Shown in pieces: positions 1-4,999 of a stretch of DNA of 7,663 bases (position 1 is its first letter; the number at the start of each line of letters is the position of its first letter). Below the pieces are notes generated by a model, which ran no database searches, was not told the origin of the DNA, and was given only the letters and a program-made list of their open reading frames with translations. This DNA comes from Atopobium sp. (GTDB lineage Bacteria > Actinomycetota > Coriobacteriia > Coriobacteriales > Atopobiaceae): contig JABZHC010000038.1 of NCBI GenBank assembly GCA_015259035.1, positions 1-7,663 of the forward strand, read 5' to 3'. The position numbers and the translations under genes are program-made.

Positions 1-1
1 C

Positions 2-319
2 ACCCACGCTGGCGTGCAACTGGTCTTCTCCGAGACGGGGGAGTCCGCAGATAGCGTTATTGAGCGCCTGGTCACGGACGCGCGAGAGGCTGGTCGCAAG
101 GTATTTCTGGTCACGTCGGACAGGGACATTCGTGCCACAGCCGGCTTTGGCCCCGGCGAGGTCACGCGCATTGCAAGCGCATCGCTGGTTCACGAGATTT
201 CCCAGGCAGATAACGTTGTCGAAGAGATGCGTCGCGATCAGGTCAGTACGCGCATGACGCTTGAAGACCGTATTTCTCCAGAACAACGCGAGAAACTCTG
301 GAAGCTGCTAGGCAAATAG
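2..319 (+). CDS. yacP: YacP/Rae1-like NYN-domain ribonuclease, C-terminal part
   Basis: This is the 3' end of a gene that begins before the window; the frame is open from base 2, so the GTG at 14 is an internal valine and not a start. About 105 residues are visible. They contain the acidic stretch ETGESADSVIERL and, about 27 residues on, VTSDRD, which match the second half of the NYN (PIN-like) nuclease fold of the YacP/DUF901 family, where acidic residues hold the metal. The first catalytic aspartate would lie off the window. In Bacillus subtilis the family member Rae1 is a ribosome-associated endoribonuclease that cuts mRNA in the A site, and its gene also sits just before the rpmG-secE-nusG-rplK region, so the neighbourhood agrees. 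The end KLWKLLGK fits the charged C-terminus of the family. No clear terminator follows the stop. The family call is fairly sure; the exact activity is inferred. Confidence 0.82.
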   Translation, partial: THAGVQLVFSETGESADSVIERLVTDAREAGRKVFLVTSDRDIRATAGFGPGEVTRIASASLVHEISQADNVVEEMRRDQVSTRMTLEDRISPEQREKLWKLLGK

Positions 320-340
320 GTGACCAGGTCAGCGTCTCAC

Positions 341-405
341 GCACTCAACATGCCAATTTGACTAACGTGCCAATGCACTCGACGCTCCAATTTGACTGAC
401 GTGCC
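341..405. repeat. 31-base direct repeat pair
   Basis: Bases 341-371 and 375-405 are two direct copies with 26 of 31 positions equal. The best-kept part is CCAATTTGACTnACGTGCC at 353-371 and 387-405. They lie directly after the yacP gene, and the last three bases (GCC) are also the first three of the next repeat array. No coding frame or promoter was seen here. Confidence 0.7.
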
Positions 406-520
406 TGATTTCTGCAAAGAATCTGTAAAATTTGCCTGATAACAGCAAAGAATCGGTGGATTTGCCTGATTTCATCAAAGAATCGGTGGCTCAAATACAG
501 ATTCTTTGCACTTTTCAGGC
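403..520. repeat. Array 1 of 31-base framework repeats, closed by an inverted unit
   Basis: Three direct units follow one another at 403-433, 434-463 and 464-493. Each starts GCCTGAT, carries a CAAAGAATC core, and the first two end in ATTT or GATTT. The array closes with an inverted unit at 497-520, where ACAGATTCTTTGCA is the exact reverse complement of TGCAAAGAATCTGT at 413-426 and the final TCAGGC mirrors GCCTGA at 403-408. The first and last units could pair over about 20 of 24 positions, holding the two middle units in a loop. There are no unique spacers between units. Confidence 0.85.
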
Positions 521-577
521 GGGTCTTTCGTGACGTAGCTTTAGATCTGGGTGTGGTGTCATGGACGCTTTCATGGA

Positions 578-697
578 GCCTGATTTTCTCGCCATATCTG
601 AATAATTTGCCGGAAAAGTTCACCATATCTGAGCTATTTGCCGGTTTTTCTCGCCAAGTCTGAGCTGTTTTACACAGACATGATGCGGTTTTCAGGC
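578..697. repeat. Array 2 of 31-base framework repeats, closed by an inverted unit
   Basis: Three exact 31-base units lie head to tail at 578-608, 609-639 and 640-670. They share the GCCTG or GCCGG start, a (T/G)TCTGA or ATCTGA block at about positions 18-24, and a TTT end with array 1. The core is different: TCTCGCCA in the first and third units and TTCACCAT in the second. An inverted unit at 674-697 closes the array, with CAGACATG and a terminal TTTTCAGGC. The rest of the gap from 698 to 800 shows nothing else that I can support apart from a short GAGAAA/TTTCTC inverted repeat at 785-798. Confidence 0.85.
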
Positions 698-810
698 TGG
701 CTAGACTTGATGGACAGCGCATTTGTACCAAGCTAGCTCCTACAGAAGGAAAGCACTCCTACATGCTGCATCGACCAGTTTGTGGAGAAAAATTTCTCGA
801 AAATTGAGAC

Positions 811-839
811 TAGACCAAAGTCAGAAAAGTCTATAGAAT
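811..839 (+). promoter_or_regulatory. Possible promoter of tRNA-Thr(TGT)
   Basis: A TAGAAT box at 834-839 lies 16 bases before the tRNA gene, and TAGACC at 811-816 stands 17 bases upstream as a weak -35 element. The -10 box is good but the -35 box matches the consensus poorly, so the assignment rests mainly on position. Confidence 0.4.
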
Positions 840-855
840 ATCCTCTGCACTTGAT

Positions 856-931
<76 letters not shown>

Positions 932-942
932 CTTGAATTTTC

Positions 943-966
943 AGCCAGGCATTGCCTGGCTTTTTT
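943..966 (+). terminator. Intrinsic terminator after tRNA-Thr(TGT)
   Basis: AGCCAGGC (943-950) pairs with GCCTGGCT (954-961) around a three-base loop, and the stem runs into six T residues (961-966). It lies 11 bases after the CCA end of the tRNA. Confidence 0.9.
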
Positions 967-1044
967 CGTGCGAATTTTAGGGCATTCGCGACGTATCGCG
1001 TATGGCTTCTATAGACAACCGTAAAAGCCCGTATGCGTCTGGCG

Positions 1045-1163
1045 AGAAACCCGCTTGGAGTTGTGATGAGAAAATCGGTGGAGTTGTGGCCAGAAACCCG
1101 CTTGGAGTTGTGGCCAGAAAACCGCATGGAATCGCGTCGAGAAAACCGCATGGAATTGTGGAA
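1045..1163 (+). repeat. Five-copy 24-base tandem repeat before the tRNA/tuf promoter
   Basis: Units lie at 1045-1068, 1069-1091 (one base short), 1092-1115, 1116-1139 and 1140-1163. The typical form is AGAAACCCGCTTGGAGTTG followed by TGGCC; copies 4 and 5 have AGAAAACCGCATGGAAT instead. The first copy is preceded by GGC, giving the word GGCGAGAAACCC at 1041-1052 that recurs elsewhere in the window. The array ends 37 bases before the -35 box of the next promoter. The remainder of the 967-1200 gap shows no gene. Confidence 0.88.
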
Positions 1164-1200
1164 AAAATTTGATAAGATACGCCCGGTTGGGTGGATTACG

Positions 1201-1229
1201 TTGACAAGATTTTTATTCAATCGTAATAT
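1201..1229 (+). promoter_or_regulatory. Promoter of the tRNA-Tyr/Thr/Met (and probably tuf) unit
   Basis: TTGACA (1201-1206) is a perfect -35 box. It is followed after exactly 17 bases by TAATAT (1224-1229) as the -10 box. Transcription would start near 1236, giving a leader of about 100 bases before tRNA-Tyr. No terminator lies between here and the end of tuf, so the tRNAs and tuf are probably one primary transcript, as in the E. coli tufB unit. Confidence 0.8.
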
Positions 1230-1335
1230 TTTCCCGCTTACGAGGTAATACGGAAGTTCAACAAGACTTTCTGCGTACGTTAAACCACAAGGTACAGCGT
1301 ATTAATTACTTCAAGAGTGCTTGAAAACGGCATTT

Positions 1336-1419
1336 GGGGATATGGCACAGCGGCAACTGCGGCGGACTGTAAATCCGCTCTCTCTGAGTTCCTTGGTTCG
1401 AGTCCAAGTATCCCCACCA
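1336..1419 (+). tRNA. tRNA-Tyr (anticodon GTA)
   Basis: The acceptor stem GGGGATA pairs with TATCCCC. The anticodon stem GCGGA/TCCGC holds loop CTGTAAA with GTA at 1369-1371. A long variable arm (type II tRNA, as expected for bacterial tyrosine) precedes the T arm with GGTTCGAGTCC. Discriminator A1416 and CCA (1417-1419) are encoded. It is first in a group of three tRNAs, and only one base separates it from the next gene, so RNase processing must free both. Confidence 0.97.
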
Positions 1420-1420
1420 C

Positions 1421-1496
1421 GCCCGTGTAGCTCAGTAGGTAGAGCACTTCGTTGGTAACGAAGAGGTCACCGGTTCAAATCCGGTCGCGGGCTCCA
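1421..1496 (+). tRNA. tRNA-Thr (anticodon GGT)
   Basis: Acceptor strands GCCCGTG and CGCGGGC pair. The anticodon stem CTTCG/CGAAG encloses TTGGTAA with GGT at 1454-1456. The T arm is CCGGTTCAAATCCGG, the discriminator is T1493, and CCA is encoded at 1494-1496. It reads ACC/ACT and complements the TGT isoacceptor upstream. The pair Thr(GGT)-Met ahead of rpmG is known from mycobacteria. Confidence 0.97.
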
Positions 1497-1515
1497 TTTT
1501 TCAAGCGGCATTTAT

Positions 1516-1592
1516 GCCGGCGTAGCTCAGCTGGTTAGAGCACACGGCTCATACCCGTGACGTCACTGGTTCGAATCCAGTCGCCGGTACCA
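1516..1592 (+). tRNA. tRNA-Met, elongator type (anticodon CAT)
   Basis: The acceptor GCCGGCG pairs with CGCCGGT, which makes the first pair G1-U72 rather than G-C. The anticodon stem CACGG/CCGTG holds loop CTCATAC with CAT at 1550-1552. The T arm is ACTGGTTCGAATCCAGT and CCA is encoded at 1590-1592. The anticodon stem lacks the three consecutive G-C pairs of an initiator tRNA, so this is an elongator. A lysidine-modified Ile tRNA also has CAT, but the Thr(GGT)-Met order known in actinobacteria favours methionine. Confidence 0.9.
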
Positions 1593-1600
1593 GACTCTTT

Positions 1601-1631
1601 ACGGCGTACATGTCCTAGACATTTGCGCCGT
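1601..1631 (+). other. Long hairpin between tRNA-Met and tuf
   Basis: ACGGCG (1601-1606) pairs with CGCCGT (1626-1631), and ATGTC (1610-1614) pairs with GACAT (1618-1622) above it. T-G and A-T pairs between them leave a single mismatch. The loop is CTA. No T run follows directly, so it is not a standard terminator. Its place between stable RNAs and an mRNA suggests a processing site or an mRNA 5'-end stabiliser; this role is inferred. Confidence 0.6.
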
Positions 1632-1698
1632 TGAGTATAAACAGACGTTTTTTCACCACGGTCTAGCCCGAGGGTTAGTTCCAGAAGGAGGATTGGCA

Positions 1699-2904
1699 AT
1701 GGCCAAGGAAAAGTTTGACCGCACAAAGCCACACGTAAACATCGGTACCATTGGTCACGTCGACCACGGTAAGACTACCCTTACCGCAGCAATCACCAAG
1801 GTTCTCTCTGAGACCGAGGGCTGCAAGGCAGACTATACCGCCTTCGAGAACATCGATAAGGCTCCAGAGGAGCGTCAGCGTGGTATTACCATTTCCGTTG
1901 CTCACGTTGAGTACGAGACTTGGGAGCGCCATTACGCTCACGTCGACTGCCCTGGTCACGCAGACTACATCAAGAACATGATTTCTGGTGCAGCTCAGAT
2001 GGACGGCGCAATCCTCGTTATTGCTGCAACCGATGGTCCTATGGCTCAGACTCGTGAGCACATCCTTCTTGCACGTCAGGTCGGCGTTCCTTACATCGTC
2101 GTCTTCCTGAACAAGTGCGACATGGTCGACGATGACGAGCTCATCGACCTCGTCGAGATGGAGACCCGTGACCTTCTCTCTGAGTACGACTTCCCAGGCG
2201 ATGACCTTCCAATCATCCGTGGTTCCGCTCTCGGCGCTCTTAACGGCGAGGAGAAGTGGGTTGAGTCCATCCGTGAGCTCATGCACACTGTTGACTCCTA
2301 CATCCCAACACCAGCTCGTGACAACGAGAAGCCATTCCTGATGGCAATCGAGGACGTCATGACCATTTCTGGTCGTGGTACCGTTGCTACCGGCCGTGTT
2401 GAGCGTGGTGAGCTCAAGCTCAACGATCCAGTCGAGATCGTTGGTATTAAGCCAACTCAGAACTCTGTTGCTACCGGCATTGAGATGTTCCGTAAGACCA
2501 TGGACTTCTGCGAGGCTGGCGACAACGTTGGTATTCTTCTTCGTGGTGTTAAGCGCGAGGACATCGAGCGCGGTCAGGTTCTCTGCAAGCCTGGTACCGT
2601 TACTCCACACAAGAAGTTCACCGGTGAGGTTTACGTTCTTACTAAGGAAGAGGGCGGCCGTCACACCCCATTCTTCTCTGGTTACCGTCCACAGTTCTAC
2701 TTCCGTACAACTGACGTAACCGGCGACATCTACGAGCTCACCGATGCAAACGGTGGCAAGGTAGAGATGGCTATGCCTGGTGACCACATCACCGTTGGCT
2801 GCGAGCTCATTCACCCAATCGCTCTTGAGCAGGGTCTGAAGTTCGCTATCCGCGAGGGTGGCCACACCGTCGGCGATGGCCGTGTTTCCACCGTCATCGA
2901 GTAA
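1699..2904 (+). CDS. tuf: Elongation factor Tu
   Basis: EF-Tu is the GTPase that brings aminoacyl-tRNA to the ribosomal A site in the cytoplasm. The 401-residue protein is full length. All five G-domain motifs are present: GHVDHGKT (19-26), RGITI (61-65), DCPGH (83-87), NKCD (138-141) and SAL (176-178), followed by the two beta-barrel domains to the C-terminus. The start is the ATG at 1699 because AGAAGGAGG ends seven bases before it; an in-frame TTG at 1693 would touch the ribosome-binding site. It follows three tRNA genes with no terminator between, and is closed by a strong terminator. Codon use is that of a very highly expressed gene (GTT, CGT, AAG, CTC and few rare codons), which also leaves a long open antisense frame. 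The identity is certain. Confidence 0.99.
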   Translation: MAKEKFDRTKPHVNIGTIGHVDHGKTTLTAAITKVLSETEGCKADYTAFENIDKAPEERQRGITISVAHVEYETWERHYAHVDCPGHADYIKNMISGAAQMDGAILVIAATDGPMAQTREHILLARQVGVPYIVVFLNKCDMVDDDELIDLVEMETRDLLSEYDFPGDDLPIIRGSALGALNGEEKWVESIRELMHTVDSYIPTPARDNEKPFLMAIEDVMTISGRGTVATGRVERGELKLNDPVEIVGIKPTQNSVATGIEMFRKTMDFCEAGDNVGILLRGVKREDIERGQVLCKPGTVTPHKKFTGEVYVLTKEEGGRHTPFFSGYRPQFYFRTTDVTGDIYELTDANGGKVEMAMPGDHITVGCELIHPIALEQGLKFAIREGGHTVGDGRVSTVIE

Positions 2905-2927
2905 CTTCTTTAAAAGTTGCTAACTTG

Positions 2928-2959
2928 CCCGGCGTGCTCTTTTGCGCGCCGGGTTTTTT
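2928..2959 (+). terminator. Intrinsic terminator after tuf
   Basis: CCCGGCGTGC (2928-2937) pairs with GCGCGCCGGG (2944-2953) with one T-G pair, around loop TCTTTT, then six T residues (2954-2959). It is a strong terminator 23 bases after the tuf stop and separates tuf from the rpmG unit. Confidence 0.95.
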
Positions 2960-3004
2960 GTCGAGAAAAAATATGTGAACGCCTAGAGTAATTAGAGAAA
3001 AGTA

Positions 3005-3034
3005 TTGACATCTCTGGGTAGTGGGTGCTAACCT
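3005..3034 (+). promoter_or_regulatory. Promoter of the rpmG-tRNA-Trp-secE-nusG-rplK unit
   Basis: TTGACA (3005-3010) is a perfect -35 box. An 18-base spacer ends in TGC, giving an extended -10 element TGCTAACCT with the -10 box TAACCT at 3029-3034. The leader of about 50 bases contains a small hairpin, CGAGA (3054-3058) with TCTCG (3064-3068). Confidence 0.78.
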
Positions 3035-3089
3035 AAGCAACCGCGTCACATTTCGAGAATACATCTCGTGACCGTGTTCAGGAGGATCA

Positions 3090-3239
3090 ATGCGTACACT
3101 CGTTACTCTCGCCTGCACTGAGTGCAAGCGTCGTAATTACACTACGGACAAGAACAAGTCCAACAACCCAGATCGTATGGAGTTGAAGAAGTACTGCCCA
3201 TGGTGCCACAAGCACACGGTACATCGCGAGACCCGCTAG
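3090..3239 (+). CDS. rpmG: 50S ribosomal protein L33, zinc-binding form
   Basis: L33 is a small large-subunit protein near the E site. The gene codes for 49 residues ([17 protein letters not shown] at the start, HRETR at the end), the usual length. Two cysteine pairs, CTEC (9-12) and CPWC (36-39), form a zinc ribbon, so this is the zinc-containing (C+) paralogue; many bacteria also keep a cysteine-free copy elsewhere for zinc shortage. AGGAGGA lies four bases before the ATG. A strong promoter precedes it and tRNA-Trp follows after 18 bases. In mycobacteria and streptomycetes an rpmG copy also lies near tRNA-Trp and secE, which supports both the call and the actinobacterial setting. Confidence 0.97.
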   Translation: MRTLVTLACTECKRRNYTTDKNKSNNPDRMELKKYCPWCHKHTVHRETR

Positions 3240-3257
3240 GCTAGGTGGGTTCGTTCT

Positions 3258-3333
3258 AGGCCAGTAGCTCCAATGGTAGAGCGGCGGTCTCCAAAACCGT
3301 TTGTTGAGGGTTCGAGTCCTTCCTGGCCTGCCA
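3258..3333 (+). tRNA. tRNA-Trp (anticodon CCA)
   Basis: Acceptor AGGCCAG pairs with CTGGCCT. The D stem is GCTC/GAGC, the anticodon stem GCGGT/ACCGT encloses CTCCAAA with CCA at 3291-3293, and the T arm is GAGGGTTCGAGTCCTTC. Discriminator G3330 is the tryptophan identity base, and CCA (3331-3333) is encoded. It lies between rpmG and secE with no promoter of its own seen, so it is probably cut from the mRNA, as for trpT next to secE in mycobacteria. Confidence 0.97.
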
Positions 3334-3342
3334 GATAACTTC

Positions 3343-3373
3343 ACCGGCCTTCCCATAAGGGTTGGCCGGTTTG
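3343..3373 (+). terminator. Weak terminator or processing hairpin after tRNA-Trp
   Basis: ACCGGCC (3343-3349) pairs with GGCCGGT (3364-3370), and CCC (3352-3354) with GGG (3359-3361) on an ATAA loop, with two T-T mismatches between. Only TTTG follows, so termination should be partial. It may reduce the flow from the tRNA into secE or protect the tRNA 3' end. TATAAC at 3382-3387 could be a -10 box for secE, but no good -35 box is placed for it. Confidence 0.55.
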
Positions 3374-3404
3374 TATGTAGGTATAACATCCAAGGGAGCG
3401 TAGG

Positions 3405-3767
3405 ATGGCAAATAAGGAGCGCAATAAGAGGAGCGCACGTAAGGCTCGCGCAGAAGAGCGCGCCCAGCGTGAAGCCCTTCAGGCTGAAGCTACTCCTGAA
3501 GCTTCTGCTAAGGCTACTAAGGCCGAGGCAAAGAAGCAGGAGAAGTCCATTCAGCGTAACGCTAACCCTGGCTTCTTTGGCCGCCTGGGTGCTTATTTTG
3601 CAGGCGTTCGTACAGAAATGCACCGCGTTGTGTGGCCTTCAAGCTCTGAGCTTGCTGGTTTCTCTGTAGCCGTAATTGCAACAATCATTTTCTTTGGCTT
3701 GGTAACTTGGCTGGTTGATACTGGCATTGTTGCTGGTCTCGTCGCCTTTACTGGACTGAGGGGATAA
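3405..3767 (+). CDS. secE: Preprotein translocase subunit SecE
   Basis: SecE clamps SecY in the plasma membrane channel that exports unfolded proteins. The 120-residue product has a long charged N-terminal part (residues 1-55, rich in Ala, Glu, Lys and Arg). Then come the conserved amphipathic segment YFAGVRTEMHRVVWPS (64-79) and one membrane helix at about 85-104. This is the short one-helix type found in most bacteria, with a rather long N-tail. AAGGGAG ends six bases before the ATG at 3405. The stop is three bases before nusG, the normal secE-nusG coupling. The N-tail is low-complexity and likely disordered. Identity is certain from the core motif and the neighbour. Confidence 0.97.
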   Translation: MANKERNKRSARKARAEERAQREALQAEATPEASAKATKAEAKKQEKSIQRNANPGFFGRLGAYFAGVRTEMHRVVWPSSSELAGFSVAVIATIIFFGLVTWLVDTGIVAGLVAFTGLRG

Positions 3768-3770
3768 TCA

Positions 3771-4316
3771 ATGGCTAAGCGCTGGTATGTAGTTCACACC
3801 TATTCAGGTTATGAGAACAAGGTAAAGACAGACCTTGAGCACCGTATTGAGACCTATGGCCTTGAGCGTGCTGTTGTTGATATTCAGATTCCTACCGAGG
3901 AAGTCACTGAGGTCAAGGACGGCGGTAAGCGCGAGACCAAAGAGTCCAAGGTTTTCCCAGGTTATGTTCTTGTTCGCATGGAGCTGGATGACAATACTTG
4001 GGCTGTTGTTCGCAACACCCCAGGCGTAACTGGTTTTGTTGGCATTGACGGCAAGCCAGTTCCTCTGCGTCGTGATGAGTTCGATAAGATCATGCGTCGC
4101 GGCGGTATGAAGACGGGTAGCCCTGTACCTAAGCGTACAGCAACCAATATTGAGGTCGGTCAGGCTATTCACGTTCTTTCTGGTCCTCTCGCTGACTTCG
4201 ATGGAACTGTTTCTGAGGTCAACGCAGAGTCCGGCAAGATTAAGGTTATGCTCACCATCTTTGGTCGCGAGACTCCGGTTGAGCTCACCATGGATCAGAT
4301 TTCCCTGATAGACTAG
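3771..4316 (+). CDS. nusG: Transcription termination/antitermination factor NusG
   Basis: NusG binds RNA polymerase through its N-terminal NGN domain and contacts ribosomal protein S10 or Rho through its C-terminal KOW domain. The 181-residue protein starts MAKRWYVVHTYSGYE, carries FPGYVLV at 62-68 in the NGN domain, and has the KOW segment from about 129 to 157 (VGQAIHVLSG onward). It lacks the long acidic N-terminal extension of streptomycete and mycobacterial NusG, which fits a deep-branching actinobacterium such as a coriobacterium. The ribosome-binding GAGGGG lies inside the end of secE, so the two are translationally linked. rplK follows after 96 bases. Confidence 0.98.
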   Translation: MAKRWYVVHTYSGYENKVKTDLEHRIETYGLERAVVDIQIPTEEVTEVKDGGKRETKESKVFPGYVLVRMELDDNTWAVVRNTPGVTGFVGIDGKPVPLRRDEFDKIMRRGGMKTGSPVPKRTATNIEVGQAIHVLSGPLADFDGTVSEVNAESGKIKVMLTIFGRETPVELTMDQISLID

Positions 4317-4412
4317 TAACTAACGGCTTATCCCGCACTTCTCGTCCCTTGTGGATTGCTTCTCGGGAGTGCGCGAGAATAGACTCAAACGTATTCAAAC
4401 AGGAGGCTTAAC
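4317..4412 (+). promoter_or_regulatory. rplK leader with alternative hairpins
   Basis: This 96-base gap between nusG and rplK has pairing options that exclude one another. CGCACT (4334-4339) can pair with AGTGCG (4368-4373). TTCTCG at 4339-4344 or at 4360-4365 can pair with CGAGAA (4374-4379). No T run, no clear promoter and no L1-like motif were found. A control role is possible but unproven. Confidence 0.3.
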
Positions 4413-4841
4413 ATGCCCGCAAAGAAGGTTGTTAACTTTATTAAGCTGCAGATTCCTGCAGGCCAGGCAAACCCAGCTCCTCCAGTAGGACCAGCTCTGG
4501 GTGCTGCACAGGTCAATATTATGCAGTTCTGCCAGGCATTTAACGCTGCAACTCAGGACAAGGCTGGTGACATCATCCCAGTCGAGATTTCTGTTTACGA
4601 GGATCGTTCCTTTGACTTCGTAACCAAGACTCCTCCAGCAGCTCAGCTCATCAAGAAGGAGCTTCACCTCAAGGGTGGTTCCGGTGTTCCTCAGCGCGAT
4701 AAGGTTGGTCAGCTCTCCCAGGAGCAGCTCACCAAGATTGCTGAGATTAAGATGCCTGACCTCAACGCAAACGACATTGAGGCTGCAAAGAAGATCGTCG
4801 CTGGTACCGCTCGTTCCATGGGTGTAACCATCGCCGAGTAG
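4413..4841 (+). CDS. rplK: 50S ribosomal protein L11
   Basis: L11 forms the base of the L7/L12 stalk with 23S rRNA and takes part in GTPase-factor function and RelA activation. The 142 residues are the standard length. The proline-rich N-terminal domain ([16 protein letters not shown] at 15-30) is followed by the TKTPP linker (71-75) and the RNA-binding C-terminal domain with the family signature [13 protein letters not shown] (126-138). AGGAGG lies six bases before the ATG. It is last in the unit that starts at rpmG, because a perfect-stem terminator follows nine bases after the stop. In most bacteria rplA would continue in the same operon. Confidence 0.99.
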   Translation: MPAKKVVNFIKLQIPAGQANPAPPVGPALGAAQVNIMQFCQAFNAATQDKAGDIIPVEISVYEDRSFDFVTKTPPAAQLIKKELHLKGGSGVPQRDKVGQLSQEQLTKIAEIKMPDLNANDIEAAKKIVAGTARSMGVTIAE

Positions 4842-4850
4842 TGTTTACTC

Positions 4851-4885
4851 CCGTCAGCCATGTGTGTGGCTGACGGTTGTTTTTG
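4851..4885 (+). terminator. Intrinsic terminator between rplK and rplA
   Basis: CCGTCAGCCA (4851-4860) and TGGCTGACGG (4867-4876) form a perfect ten-pair stem on a TGTGTG loop, followed by TTGTTTTTG. It stands inside what is normally a continuous rplKA operon. Confidence 0.92.
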
Positions 4886-4960
4886 TCAGAGCATCCGACG
4901 CTAGTGCACGTAGTTGGGTTTCTCGCCAAGAGGGCGTAACTATGGACGGAAGATGCAGGA

Positions 4961-4993
4961 GTGGGAGGGCAGACGCCCGCTAACCACAGGAGG
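4961..4993 (+). promoter_or_regulatory. Candidate L1-binding leader hairpin at the rplA ribosome-binding site
   Basis: GTGG (4961-4964) pairs with CCAC (4984-4987). Above an uneven internal loop (GA on one side, GCTAA on the other) GGGC (4967-4970) pairs with GCCC (4975-4978) on an AGAC loop. The ribosome-binding AGGAGG (4988-4993) follows the helix at once. The L1 site of 23S rRNA has the same layout: GUGG, GA, then a GG helix strand, and on the far side a CC strand, a loop ending in A residues, and CCAC. Autoregulation by L1 is an inference from this likeness. Confidence 0.55.
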
Positions 4994-4999
4994 TACATA

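Noticed and set aside
403..697. CRISPR array
   Set aside because: Units are joined directly without unique spacers of constant length, there is an inverted unit, and no cas gene is in the window.
345..731. 128-codon open frame on the - strand over arrays 1 and 2
   Set aside because: It is made of intergenic repeats with mixed 30- and 31-base units that shift frame, so no constant peptide repeat results.
1033..1248. 71-codon open frame on the + strand with repeated ELWPE
   Set aside because: The 24-base repeat imitates an 8-residue peptide repeat, but one unit is 23 bases, there is no ribosome-binding site, and the frame runs through the tRNA promoter.
1516..1592. Initiator tRNA or lysidine tRNA-Ile2
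   Set aside because: The anticodon stem lacks the three initiator G-C pairs, and gene order matches the actinobacterial Thr-Met pair. Ile2 cannot be fully excluded.
1622..1641. Separate tuf promoter with -10 box TATAAA at 1636-1641
   Set aside because: No acceptable -35 box at 16-18 bases; TAGACA is only 14 bases away and sits inside the hairpin stem.
1675..2865. 396-codon open frame on the - strand opposite tuf
   Set aside because: It mirrors tuf almost exactly. It is a by-product of the strong codon bias of tuf; the protein has no recognisable domain and no ribosome-binding site was seen.
3087..3623. 178-codon open frame on the - strand over rpmG, tRNA-Trp and secE
   Set aside because: It runs antisense through three certain genes, including a tRNA, and its product is low-complexity.
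4317..4412. L1 operator before rplK
   Set aside because: GGGAG and GAGAA words are present, but they do not form the two-helix layout with an uneven loop that the rplA leader shows.
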